NCBI GenBank assembly: GCA_025403435.1
Contig: CM046349.1
Location: forward strand, 19,304,004-19,368,003
DNA: 64,000 nt
DNA from: Artocarpus heterophyllus
Lineage: Eukaryota; Streptophyta; Magnoliopsida; Rosales; Moraceae
Direction: 5' to 3'
Both the position numbers and the translations under genes were made by a program. Positions 47,001-59,100 of this stretch are shown piece by piece. Position 1 is the stretch's first letter. Every line of letters starts with the position of its first letter. Below the pieces are notes generated by a model. It was not told where the DNA came from. It did not search any database and was given only the letters and a program-made list of their open reading frames with translations.

Positions 47001-48212
47001 CAGTTCCGCTTTTTAAGAACCGTGGTCTCGAGGTGGGACCGACCCACCGCCGCTTCACGATGTTCTGACCACTCCTTGATTATGATTTTGCCCCCTTGGA
47101 GTATAATTGCATTGCAGCAAATTACGGGGACGTGTTGAATAGATTTTTCTTTTGGTTAGTAAAGCATTCAACAACATTGAACAGATTTATTTTTGTTAAA
47201 TGCGCTATAAGAACAAAACAATTGTTGTTTTTTTCTTTGGTCGAATAAATAATACGCCCAATGTTTCATGCATGTGTGAAAAAAATTCTTAAACTAAATA
47301 CCCCTATTTTGTATAGTAGAATCTGAATGCCTCTTGCCAATGAGCACATTTCACAAGAAGGCAGTGCTGGAGTTTCAAGAGAGACGGAGGAAAAGGAAGG
47401 CCGTGAGAACGCTAACATATTTTCACGGCGACAATGCATGACTCGCCGCACCGGATGTTTTATGCTGTCACAGGTACCAATGTCACCATGGGCACTCCTC
47501 GCCAGCGACAACGGAGCATGTCTTAAAGTAATCTTGACCGGAAGCTTACGGCAACCGGAGCTTTTACGATGGGACAAACATTTTAGTTTTAAGATTAAAT
47601 GCTGTTTAATTTAAATATTATTTTCATAAATTTTTTAAATTATGTATTCTATTTCATTTTGTTTTTAGATTTTATAAAACTTGTTAAAATGCTCATGATC
47701 TATTAAAAAAGGGGTTAGAATTATAACTTGGACGAAATCTAATGACATGGCAATAAAAAATTATATTAAGGACGGCAATTTGATAAAATTGGTTGAGGTG
47801 ACTATTTGTGAGATTAAACCACCTGTTTCTTCAAAAAATTTCGCCCTAAACATACCGGCTTTGCGGTTTCACCAGATATCTGCCAAATGTTAGCCATGGG
47901 AACTTCATGCTCAGACTATGGAAGCACTTTGCATCTTCCTGTCATAACCATTCAAATTAAATATGTTTATTGTGTAAATCATGATTAATTAGTCTGTCAA
48001 ACCAAAATTGATTTCGTTATTGACATTGAAATCAATTTTCATTATGCCATTTAAAATTTTATTTAAAAACTAATTTCTAGTCACTTTTAATATTTACATA
48101 ATTTTTCTCATCGTTTCACTCATTCCTTTACAGCTTGCTATTTTTACGTGATTGCAACAACCACTCTTGTTGGCCTCCTTCAGCTTTCATGTGAAAGCCT
48201 CAGACACAGACT
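47001..48212. other. Intergenic, with an unexplained GC-richer patch
   Basis: 47300-47600 stands out from its AT-rich surroundings and is open on both strands (47327-47614 plus, 47266-47577 minus), but neither translation resembles a family I know. The rest is AT-rich and non-coding. Confidence 0.35.
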
Positions 48213-50450
48213 TTGTATAATATTTAAAAAATTCATTAGTTTAAATTTAGAATTAAATTAAGATTTGAAATATCTTTAAAAATTTCAATTTTATTATTAT
48301 GAAATTTTATGATCAAAATATAATGAAATTTCATGTGCATTATGCGTGCAATTTTTGTGGTTTATGGTGTGTTTTATATGTATAAATTATGTGAGTTAAA
48401 TACTCAAAATTTGTTAAGTGCCTTAAAGGTAAAACTAGTGTCACACAGATTATGTTAAAAACTAATTTTTTTATGACAAATATCCATAGAATAAATATAG
48501 ATCTATAAGGTTAAATCAAAATATCATGTCATACTGTTAAGCAGGGTATAATTTGACAGTATACCAGATAGTTAAACTACTATTGATTTTATTGTCTGCA
48601 ATCCACCTTGTATTAGAATCTAATGTACAGAGACACTTAGAATAGTACTAAGATCAACCCAGTAGAATAATACAGAATTATTACCCACACAGATAAGTGG
48701 ATTGCTGTTGATGGGAATTAAACAGTATAAGTACATAGCGTATTAGGATATTTTTTAGATTGACAAGAAAAATATCTTTTCATTACCATATTGACAGAAT
48801 AAAAAAATACAATTCTAGATGAAATTGGACTGCTAAAATAAAACATATCTAGACTCTGGATGAAATTAGACTGCTAAAATAAAACATATCTAGACTAAGT
48901 GTACGATGGTCAAAAAATTGTCATACTTTTTTTACCTCAAAAGTTTTAAGTTTTTTTTTTAATTGAAATTCAGTTTCCCAAGGGGTTTTTGAGCAAAATT
49001 TTTGTTGCATTTATGTCCCTCATTCAAGGCTTATAAGTTCTAAAGGAACACTTTGAAAACTTCATTTATCTTTCTCTCCAAGTTTGCTCTAATAACCAAA
49101 ACAAATCTTCTCTATTTTTCTTCTCACAAATGCGCCCCTCCTTTAGCTCTAAGCTAGCCAAAATTTTGTTAATCGAATCCTCTAACCATTCTTAGAAACA
49201 AGACCAAGTCATTTGAAGAAAGTTCAAGAAGGTTTTGAGGTTTAAAAGAAGAAAAAAAAAAAAGCTAAACTTTGTCTAGTGTATTTAAAATTTGGTTTAA
49301 GTTTTGAGAGTGTATCTTTATTGTTATATTTTGATCTTGTTAGCAAGGAGATTTTAAGGAGTCCTCAAGCTCATAAAGAGAGATTTTCACTTTGGAGGTA
49401 AAATCTCTAGTGCTTTAGTTTTGTTTAAAGTTTATGTTTTTATTTATTATGTATTGTAATATATGATTGTAGACTTTGGCATGTAAAGGACACTATACGA
49501 CATGATTATTCTATGTGACGTATGTCTATGGATGTGCTTGTTAAATTTAAATTAATATTACTGTATTGAAAGCAACCTTAGTAAGTGAAAGTGTTCCAAC
49601 ATATTTTGAAACATTTTTCAAAGATTAAAGTTTTTGCTACACTTTGAGGCCAAACTAGTTTTTGAGCTTAGTATGATATTTATTAAAAACATCGAGATAA
49701 ACAATCTTTGTTGAAGAGTTTTCTTCGAGTTCCAGTTAGATCAAGCCGAAAAACATGATTTTTAAATCTAACTGTGTGCAAAATGGACCAAAATTTCCCC
49801 GACTCTATTGTTTCGAAAAAATTTAAAACCCTAAATTTGTAGATCACATCGAAAATGTTGACTTTCATAAAATAAGTTTTTTATAAATTCTACATAGATT
49901 TTTAGTTATAAATTTGATAGGATTTAATCATGAAATTTTAAAATAGCAAAAATATGATAATGTTTTGTTATTGTTTGAATCTGTCTAAGAACCTTTTAAA
50001 TATTCAAGATTTTTGTGTTTCAAGTCAAAAGTATAAAACCATGTGGAACTGAAATTTTCACTAAACAAATCTGGTTTTCTGCACTGTCATGGGCAATGAG
50101 GAACCATAGATTTTAAGCCAAAAAAGATTGAAAATTTTCAAGACCCAATTTAGATAAAATCGTCATTTTTATAAAATATTTAAAATGGACCTAGCTTACT
50201 GATTTAGCTCAAATTCCTTAAGCAAATAATAAGCCATATTATGCAAAGTTCAAAGCCGTATTATAAGATGTAAAATTTGATTATAATGTATCTAAGTCAT
50301 GCAGTGTTAAAAAAGACTAATAGTATACTCGATTTAATAGTCGAGTGTCACTTAAACAAGACACAGCGTCAACTAATCAAGGAAAAGTGTGAAATTAAAA
50401 ACGCTAGCGTGAGATTCAAGTAAGTTTCAAAATGTACCTATTGCATAAAG
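48213..50450 (+). repeat. LTR-like block, family B, copy 1
   Basis: It matches 52130-53855 in the same orientation at scattered points: a start like TGTA-ATAT...TTCATTA, 'caaatatccatagaataaa' against 'aatatccacaaaatgaa', 'cagtatac', a transcribed-leader-like region with 'aaa-ttttgttaatcgaat...', and 'ttgtagatc-catcgaaa' against 'ttgtagatctcaacgaaa'. The edges, especially the right one, are approximate. No coding domain was seen. The gap to copy 2 holds no recognisable gene either. Confidence 0.45.
48815..48896. repeat. 41-bp tandem duplication
   Basis: 'gatgaaatt-gactgctaaaataaaacatatctagact' occurs twice in a row, with two differences. Confidence 0.92.
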
Positions 50451-52129
50451 AAAATGATTTTTGATATGCTTTACTTGTATTGGGTTGCAATCGCATTTGT
50501 TATGCATAATTTGTTAGAGTCATGTGTGAGACTATATGGGCAGTTGGGATTTGGCAACAATTTGCAACTATAGGCTACAGGTTTCATAGAAAAAAAAAAG
50601 AAGAGAAAAGTATAGGCTATAGGTTCCTAAGAAATACGATTGTTAATGACTATCATTAGCATAAGCACACAAGTAAATGTAAAAATGGCTTCCTTGCTTC
50701 AAGGAATAACAAAAGTAGTGCTCATGTCATTTCATTTCATTTGCTTTAATTATTAGAAAACCTAGCTTCAAGCACCCTTACAAGGACAGAGAAAAAAGAA
50801 CTGGATTAAAAATAGAAAACAAACTAATCTAATAAAGAGATGAGATACAATAAAGCATAACCAATATCTATGGAGCACTTGTCTATACAAATATTACAGT
50901 TAAGAAATACCCTACAGCAATTACTATAGATGATACATGGTGTACCTTTCTAAATCATTTCGTCTCTTACTTCCTCTCATTGTCTAACTTGGGCCTTTTG
51001 GGTCCTTTTAGTTTGAACTCGCTTTTATGTGAACCAAGGGATTGCTTTGCTTGGCCTAACACCGGTGCTTCATAACTATAACTATATAATAGAAGTTGAA
51101 GAATGATACTTTGATGCATACGGAAATATGGGTATCATCAATCTCTTGATGAACTTTGATTTTCAAAGACAGATAAAACCGTTTAATCTACAAGCAACAA
51201 ATAATAATGTGGATAAAACAAGATATTACAATACCATCTACACAATCAGAAGATGCAAAGTTTAGGGATCATCATAAGACAAGCTTCTATAGCCAATTAT
51301 ATGATTGTCCTTGTAGTCAATGATTTTCCCTATCTTCAATAGGCTCATTATTTTTTGTAGTACAAAGTATTCATCTCTAAAGAATTTTTGTCCAACAGTC
51401 CTCCAAAACAAACAACACAACTTTAAGGCCATGCAAGGATTCTACAAAACCTCAATGGCTTTAATAAAGTGGAACCCATGTCTCGCAGGTTTTTAAGACA
51501 ACCAACTTTAATTTTCAACAAATCTATTCCCTTATAGAATAAACTAATCTTAATTCTCTGGTCTCATAATTTTTGACAAGCTCTTGAAATAAAACCTTTC
51601 TCAGCAACAAACATCTATTTTTTAAGTCCCCAGAAAATAAGTCTCACTTTGGGCTTAAGTCGAAGTTTGTAAGCATATGTACCAATAATAGTATTGCTAG
51701 AGTCGTTGAAATTCCTGCAGGCTACAGTATGCCTGTAGTGTGTTGTCGACCGATATGACCAATTAACCCTGAAAATGAAAATTACCTAATCAATATTCAA
51801 TATTGGACAAATTCTAACCAAACAAAGATTGAAACTTCACTTCATAAGATGTTCTCTGGATATCCATAACAATTAGTGATCTGAGGAAAAACTTAGGTCA
51901 TCAAAACAAATAAGCTAGCAAACAAACAAACGACAGTCTAATGCCAACTTACCGGGAAGAATAGGTGGGAAACCAATCTTTGGGACTATAAAAAGTCGTA
52001 GCATCCAAATTGTTTAAAGATCAGGATCCCATGAATTGAATTAAGCTATTATCTTTGCGTAGCATTTAACTGGAAAATTTCCTCAACAGAGAAACCACCA
52101 CAATCCCCCTGAGAGTGGCCAATAATTAT
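50451..52129. other. Non-coding DNA between the two family-B LTR-like blocks
   Basis: No open frame of note and no recognisable domain on either strand. If the flanking blocks are the two LTRs of one element, this would be its non-coding interior, but no convincing primer site or polypurine tract was found next to them. Confidence 0.35.
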
Positions 52130-53855
52130 GTAATGACCGAGAAAATTTCATTAATAAAACCTAATATTTAATTAGGTTTAATTAATGAATTTACTCTTAA
52201 AAAATATAAATTTTTATAAAGATTGTAATTTTTGTAAAAATTACGATAAAATATGAATAAACGACATTGAGTGCAAGTTTTATGGCAAATGTGATGCAAT
52301 GTTGGATATTGTCGAATACAGATTTTATGAGTTTAATTACTTAAAAATTTGTAAATAATATCCACAAAATGAATTTTATATCACAATTAATTGTAAAATT
52401 GTGATATAAACGCATGGGTACAAAGAATATAAATATAATGTAGAGTCCACCGAGACCTAACCCAGTGTAAGAAAGAGGCCGATGCAGTATAAGAATACTG
52501 CTAAGTAAAAACGCAGATACGAAAAATATTATGATTGGCCTCCAAAAGTGAACAAAAAGTAAGTCAAATATTTTTATACAGTTTTAAGGATAGAAAGTAC
52601 ACTGATTTGACCACGACAGTATAGGAAAAATACTATATGGTAAAAAATCACACAATATAATTTTTTAACTCCACAAAGTGGACACTCCTTGGTTTTCTAT
52701 TGGGCCACATGTCTAGAAAAGTGGCCCAATCACCTTGTGACACCTAGGGGTATACTCATGAGTTACCATGAGTCACAAAATGAGATAAGGAAGCATTTAA
52801 TGTGATTTTATCCAAAAAAATTTCTTCCTTCCTTTTCCATTAGCTCCGGCAGCCATTAGAGGAGACTCTCAAAAAATTTCTCAAGCCCCAAACTTTGCAC
52901 CCACTTAAGTTCAAGAGGCAAGATTTAAAGGAATTTTACAAGTTTTAAGGTAAAAACCTAAAATTTTTAAGGGTTTTTAAGGTTTTTCTTGGGGGAAATT
53001 AACCCATAGTGTTTTTGCATGAAAATGAAGCCTAGGAGGGAGTTCAAAGGAACTTTGAAGGCTAGAAATCAAAAGAGTGTTATTTGGGTAAGTTTTGAGT
53101 TTCAAAGTTTTGAAATTTTGAAATTGTTGTTTTGATTTTTATTCTTTTAAACCCATGTGTGTTCTTGAGCATGTATTTGATGAAATTTCATGTATAAGTG
53201 ATGTATGGCATGTTTAAGTTGTGAAGTTTTGGTTTATGGTGCAAAATGTTAATTTTTACAAAAAATGTTATTTTTGTAAATTTGATGTTAATCTTAGAAA
53301 AAAATGATGTTTGAGCATGAGAATAATTTGAATAAGGCACGGAACGGTTTCTGCAGGGGTGGATTTGCAGTTTTGAAATGGATTTTTATAAAAATACCCT
53401 AAGGACTAAATAGAAAGAAAATGTTTTTTTTGGCAGATTTGAAAAACGCCCAAAAAACCTCTGTATAGTGAGATTTTGGGAAAAGTTAAAACATAAAAGT
53501 TGTAGATCTCAACGAAACTGTTAAACTTTATAGATGGTTTGTCGATAAACTCAACCATTTGTGAGTTTTTGATTTTTCAAGAATTTATCAAAAGTGAAAA
53601 AATGTTAAAATGGTTAAAATATCATTTTTCAAAATGATTTAAGGTATGGTAGTTTGAGTAAAAATATTCCTTATGAAAAATAGGACATTTTGATGTAAAG
53701 AAATAAATTTTAGCCCCAAGGACAAAATTGTCAAAATTTTCAGTCAAGGGACCGAACTGTAAATTTTTACAAAAAAAAGGTATAGAGAGGTAATAAAGAG
53801 ACCTGACCTATTAGGGTATTGTTTTAAAATAAATACATGTCCGTTTTCTCCAATG
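52130..53855 (+). repeat. LTR-like block, family B, copy 2
   Basis: It starts TGTAATGACCGAGAAAA, a common beginning of large plant LTRs. The region near 52840-53080 looks like a transcribed leader (ttccttccttttccattagctcc then A-rich sequence). The right edge is set by the start of copia integrase homology at about 53856, so the LTR end itself may be lost. Confidence 0.5.
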
Positions 53856-56013
53856 CTGGGCTACCTAAGTCATTTTAGACTGAAGCCGCTTCTACTGCTA
53901 TTTGGTCAATCGCTCTCCTTCCATCGCTATTAACAACAAGACACCACAAGAGATGTGGTCAGAAGAACCTGCAGATTACTCTAATTTAAGAATTTTTGGC
54001 TGTTCTACTTATGCTCATGTTTACAATAGAAAATTAGAGCCTAGATCCTTGAAGTACATATTTCTTAGTTATAAGCCTGGTGTTAAAGGCTATAAGTTAT
54101 GGTGCTCAGAAACCAAGAAAGTTATTATGAGTAAAGATGTTGTGTTTGATGAGACTTCCATGTTATGTGGGACATCTACTACGGGGTCTAGTGATGTTGA
54201 TCGGGATAGATCTGGGAGACAGTGGAGTTTCAAATAGAGACAGGTACATCATCTAATCTGACTTCCCAGTCAAGTTTAGAGAGTCAAGGCGATAGTGCTT
54301 CCCCATCGCCATCACCGCTGCCACCACAATACTTTATTATTAAGGATAGGCCGAGGAGAGATGTTAGGTCTCCACAGAGATATGTTGAGGCCGACTTGGT
54401 GGCTTATGCTTTATCAGTGGCAGAAGGTATTGAGTCTGGTGATGAACCTTCTACCTATTTAGGGGCGGTTAATTCAGTTGACTCTGGCAAGTGGATGATT
54501 GCTATGCAGGAGGAGATGGAATCCTTACATAAGAATGGCACATGGGATTTGGTGAAGTTACCCAAAGGGAAGAAAGTTGTTTGCTGCAAATGGGTATTTA
54601 AGAGAAAAGAAGGCACACCGAGAGTTAAAGATGCTAGGTACAAGGCTAGACTGGTTGCAAAAGGATACAGTCAAGTTCCAGGTGTTGACTTTACAGATGT
54701 TTTATTTCCTATGGTTAAGCATAGCTCAATTCGAGCCTTGCTTGGTATTGTGGCCACTCATGATCTTGAGCTTGAGCAATTAGATGTGAAGACTACATTT
54801 TTACATGGAGAGCTCGAGGAAGACATTTACATGCAGCAACCCGAGGGTTTCATTATTACAGGTAAAGAAGACTATGTTTGCTCATTGAAAAAGTCTCTTT
54901 ACAGTTTGAAACAGTCTCCTAGGCAGTGGCATAAGAGATTCGACTCATTTATGATCGCTCATAAGTTTAAGAGGAGTAGCTATGACAGCTGTGTCTACTT
55001 CAAGAAGGGTGATGATGGGTCCTTTGTTTATTTGCTCTTATATGTTGATGATATGTTGATTGCTGCTAAGGATAAAGGAGAGATTAAGAAGTTAAAGGCT
55101 CAAACTCAGTATAGAGTTTGAGATGAAGGACTTGGGGGCTGCCAAGAAGAAACTTGGCATGGAGATTTTGAGAAATAAAAAGGCAGGTAAGCTTTATCTG
55201 AGTCAGAAAGGCTATATCGAAAAAGTTTTGCACAGGTTCAACATGCAGAAAGCAAAACTAGTGAGCACTCTATTAGCAACACATTTCAAACTTTTAGCTG
55301 CGTTAATTCCATAGTTAGATGATGAGATTAAGTACATGTCACATGTTCCATACTCTAGTGCAGTCAGTTCCCTCATGTATGCTATGGTATGTTCTCTCCT
55401 AGATTTATCATATGTAGTTAGTGCAGTTAGTAGGTACATGGCCAATCTAGGTAAAGAGCACTGGAAAGCGGTGCAATGGATTCTCAGATACTTGTGTGGT
55501 ACTACTGATGTTTGTTTGCACTTTGGGAGGACTAGAGATGGTGTTGTGGGATACGTTGATTCTGATTATGCTGGAGACTTGGATAAGAGGAGGTCGTTTA
55601 CTGGGTATGTGTTTACAGTTGGTAGTTGTGCTATCAGTTGGAAGGCTATATTGCAAGCTACTATTGCTTTGTCTACTACTGAGGCTGAATATATGGCTAT
55701 TACAAAGGCTTTCAAAGAAGCTATTTGGTTGAAAGGCTTATTTAGAGAACTTAGTGAAGACTTGCAGACTTCTATGGTGATGTGTGACAGTCAGAGTGCT
55801 ATTTTTCTCACTAAAGATCAAATGTTTCATGAGAGGACGAAGCACATTGACGTTCGTTATCACTTTGTTTGTGATATTGTTACTCGTGGTGTTATTGTTG
55901 TGAGCAAAATCAGTACGCATGATAATCCTACCTATATGATGACTAAGTCGTTATCTACAGCTAAGTTTGAGCATTGCTTGAACTTGGTTGGAGTTCATGC
56001 TCGTGCCAGTTAG
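53856..56013 (+). pseudogene. Ty1/copia pol (integrase C-part, RT, RNase H), broken
   Basis: The relic starts inside integrase with NAGLPKSF-TEAAST, where the Trp codon has become a stop. After a one-base loss it continues as YLVNRSPSIAINNKTPQEMW and RIFGCSTYAHVYNRKLEPRSLK. The RT frame (54222-55121) has WVFKRKEGTPRVKDARYKARLV, EQLDVKTTFLHGELEEDIYM, SLYSLKQSPRQWHKRFD and the catalytic LLLYVDDMLIA. After a frameshift come LGMEILRNKKAGKLYLSQKGYIE (55123-55314) and RNase H with [42 protein letters not shown] and [12 protein letters not shown], ending at the stop at 56013. This is Tork/Tnt1-like. Gag, protease and the 5' LTR are missing. It is younger-looking than the relic at 1-2860 because long frames remain. 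Confidence 0.95.
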
Positions 56014-56088
56014 TTGCCCGTTGGTGCTTTATGGAAGAGTTTGAGAATTTGGTTAATCACATATTAGAGTTCTTTATGGTGGATTTTG

Positions 56089-56103
56089 TGTCAAGGTGGA
56101 GAT
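56089..56103 (+). other. Polypurine tract of the copia element
   Basis: 'tcaaggtggagat' directly before TGTTATTGTG is the usual copia plus-strand primer, and it marks the LTR start. Confidence 0.75.
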
Positions 56104-56569
56104 TGTTATTGTGTGACCCAAAACCCACTCAAAGGCAAAGGCAGAAGCACAGCGCCGTGGTGCTCCAATTCATGAAAACTAGCGCCGCAGTGCTTCGATG
56201 CAGCCTGATTGTATATTTCACATTTTTATGCATTTTTGGGTTATTTTGAGCTAAGGTTTGAGTCCCTATACATATAAATATGTCATATTCTCCATAGTTT
56301 AGAGAGTCATATTAGAGAGTCACAAATTTCATAGAGATCATAGTGTTGAGAGTGATACAGAGAACTCAGTCTTGTGAGTTTGTGAGTGATTAAGTGAGTG
56401 AATTTTTATATTTGAGCACTCTAAACACAGTTGTAATTTCTATTATGTGATTAGTGGATTGCTTCTCCTCTGCCTGTGGTTTTTTCACCCTTTATTAGGG
56501 TTTTTCCACGTAAAATCTTGTGTGCAATTTTCTCTTTATTTTTGTTGCTTATTGCTTTGATTTCTAACA
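56104..56569 (+). repeat. 3' LTR of the copia element
   Basis: Runs from TGTTATTGTGTGACCC to GATTTCTAACA (466 bp), with TGTTA/TAACA ends. A TATA-like 'catataaatatg' lies near 56268. It begins right after the polypurine tract. The 5' LTR is absent, so no target duplication could be tested. Confidence 0.8.
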
Positions 56570-56591
56570 CCTCAATTTATCTAGTCATATC

Positions 56592-57219
56592 TGTTGAGGG
56601 TGAGCTCAGCGCCACCTTCGAGGAGCCTTACTTTAGGTGGTCGGTCAAGAAGCTCGGCAAAGCTGTGAGGAACTAACAACTGATCTCGATGAGCTTGGAT
56701 CGCTTTTTCGAGGTGCTTTTTAGGGTCCCTCGGTCTACACCGCAACTGGTCACCTCCTCGGGTCAGGCACCAACTCGGGTCGGATTCTTTTCACTTGTAA
56801 GTGGGTTGCTACTCGTCATCACTGGCCAACAAATGGCGGACAACTAGCCATCGGATGGGAAACAATCCACCGACGGAGGCCATGACACTTATCTTCTGCC
56901 TTCTGACATGCCTTGATTTGACACACAGGTCGTGGGCAAAACCCACCTAACACCCTGTCCAAGTGGCAACCTATAAATATGGTGCATTTATTGTATCCAA
57001 CATGCATGCTTCTTCCCACCTAACAAGTTCTCAGCCGAGCAACTCTTGGCTTGAGCTTTAGAGAGCCCTTGTCTATTGACTGACCTTCTCTTCTTACCTC
57101 CGAAGCATTCTCGTCTTGTTGCAGGTCCACCATTAGGCAGAGTTGAACAAGGAGAGCTGTCCATTATGCGCGGCAACACGTGGTGTTGAATTGTCACCCT
57201 ATTACGGTAAGCATCAACA
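56592..57219 (+). repeat. 5' LTR of a second Tat-type gypsy element
   Basis: Runs from TGTTGAGGGTGAGC to GCATCAACA (628 bp), with perfect TGTTG/CAACA ends. A TATA box (CTATAAATA) is at 56971-56979. The block is GC-richer than its surroundings. It starts 22 bp after the end of the copia LTR. A primer-binding site follows it directly. Confidence 0.78.
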
Positions 57220-57222
57220 TTG

Positions 57223-57239
57223 TGGCGCTAGAAGGAAGG
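57223..57239 (+). other. Primer-binding site
   Basis: TGGCGCTAGAAGGAAGG, three bases after the LTR end. The TGGCGC start is the usual tRNA-primed site of plant Tat-type gypsy elements. Confidence 0.72.
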
Positions 57240-57269
57240 CGCCTGCACCTTCACTCAAAATTACCAGCC

Positions 57270-59100
57270 ACAACAGGCCTGTGAACCAAGATGGTAACTC
57301 GACGTAATGATCAGGGCGAGGGTGCCTAACAGGAGGGTTTGAGAGAAGCCTGAAACCGAAACCAGAATCCGGCTAAACCCAAGGGCTGTCCCCGAGCCAC
57401 GAGATCCCATTCTGGGGGTCATGGAAACGCAGCGAGGGCTGAACAGGAGCAAGATTTGGTTGTCCAAGACCCAATTTAGGAACTGACCAATGCTGTTTGG
57501 ATACTTACTCAGCAGCTCGCACAGCAGGCTCAGCGCCAGGTGGCTCATGGCCTCCTACCTCCAGCCCCGGCTAAACAGGCTAGGGGTTGGGCAGGACGGG
57601 ATGCCATCGACCCCAGTGAAGTTGACTCTGAGCTCTCCAAAAGGTCTATGCATGATCTAGCCAGACCAAGGGGTCGTCCCTGAGCCATGAGATCCTGTTT
57701 TGGGGATCAAGGAAGCGCGGCGAGGGCCGAACAAGAGCAAGATCTGGTTGTCCAAGACCTAATTCAGGAACTGACCAATGCTGTTTGGATACTTACTCAG
57801 CAGCTCACACAGCAGGCTTGACGCTAGGTGGCTCCTGGCCTCCTACCTCCAGCCTCGGCTAACCAGGCTAGGGGTCGGGCAGGACGGGATGCCGCCGACC
57901 CTAGTGAAGTTGACTCAGAGCGCTCCAAAAGGTCTATGCATGGTGTCTCGGCAAACAAAAGGCTTGTCTGAGAGGGACACCTTAGCCCTCAAGAAGCATG
58001 GGCTCCATCACCATAGGGCTCCCGAGCATTTGTTTTTTATCGGCTGGGGCGCTAGGAAGAAGCACAGTAGGGTCGCCACCCTGAAGCAGGTGATAGGGTT
58101 GAGGGCGGAGCACCCTGTAGGGCTAAACTGTCCAAAGATACCAATAGTCACTAGTTCCAGGAGTTGCAACGCCAAATTGATGAAATCCATAATAATCGTT
58201 TCGGTTTGGATGACATTGGAGCCTTAGATCCACCATTTACCGAAGCCATCATGTGAGCCTTAATGCCACCCAAATTTAAAGTCTCATAAATCAAGGCTTA
58301 CGACGGGACTGTAGACGTTGATGAGCTTGTCAAATTGTACCGAGGACATATGCTCCTACAAAACGCCAGCGACGCAGCCATGTGCAAGGCTTTTTCTTTG
58401 ACCTTGACTGGACCTGCTCGGTATTGGTTCTGACGACTCGGGCCAACTTTGATCACCTCTTTTCGACAGCTCTCTAATGCCTTCTCGATAGCCTTCTCCA
58501 CAACAAAAACAAGGAGAAAGGAAATAACCTATTTATATGCCATTAAGCAAGGAGATGGCAATGTCTGAGATTATATAAACCGGTTTACCCGAGTAGCACT
58601 CCAAGTTAAGTACATCGAAGACGAGACCCTAAAACATGCCTTCATTAGGGGTCTCCAAGACAAAAAGCTGACCTAATCACTGGCATTTAAGCAGCCGAGC
58701 ACATTTTCTCAGATGCTCGGCTACGCGCAAAGGAATGTCGATGCGGCTAAATATATGAAGAGCTGCAGGGAAGAAGCTAGTAGCAGCGGCACGAAGAAGG
58801 AGAAAAAGCAGAAGAAAGCGCCCAAACAGTGCAACATTGAGCAGAACAAGAAGCAGAAGAAGGACAAGAAGACCAAGAAGCCAAAAGTACCGACCGAAAA
58901 ATTCTAAAGCTACACGCCCTTAGTAGCGAGCATAGATAAGGTATTTGCCCAGGTGAGCGGTAGGAACCGACTGGTCGACCCGCCCAAGCTCAAGGATAGC
59001 AAAGCAAAACGAGGTTTTCAAAAGGACATGGGACATAACACCCGTGACTGTATTCAGCTCAAGGACCAAATCGAAAGACTGGTCTGAGATGGAGTCTTAT
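57270..59100 (+). pseudogene. Tat-type gypsy gag, broken
   Basis: Reading through stops gives a repeated N-terminal part (EQEQDLVVQD, ELTNAVWILTQQL) and then the gag core: FTEAIM-ALMPPKFKV, YDGTVDVDELVKLYRGHM and NASDAAMCKAFSLTLTGPARYWF (58200-58430). Next are FRQLSNAFSIAF, AIKQGDGNV-DYINRFTRVAL and DETLKHAFIRGLQDKKLT (58450-58670), and a Lys-rich tail (58713-58907). The end is GHNTRDCIQLKDQIERLV near 59090, a remnant of the zinc knuckle. Homology stops at about 59100, where an unrelated LTR fragment begins, so protease and pol are missing. Confidence 0.88.
57383..57957 (+). repeat. 288-bp tandem duplication in gag
   Basis: Units 57383-57669 and 57670-57957 are about 90 percent alike by eye and share 'gagcaagat-tggttgtccaagac', 'gaactgaccaatgctgtttgg' and 'ctccaaaaggtctatgcatg'. 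The period is 288, divisible by three, so 96 codons are duplicated in frame. Confidence 0.92.
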
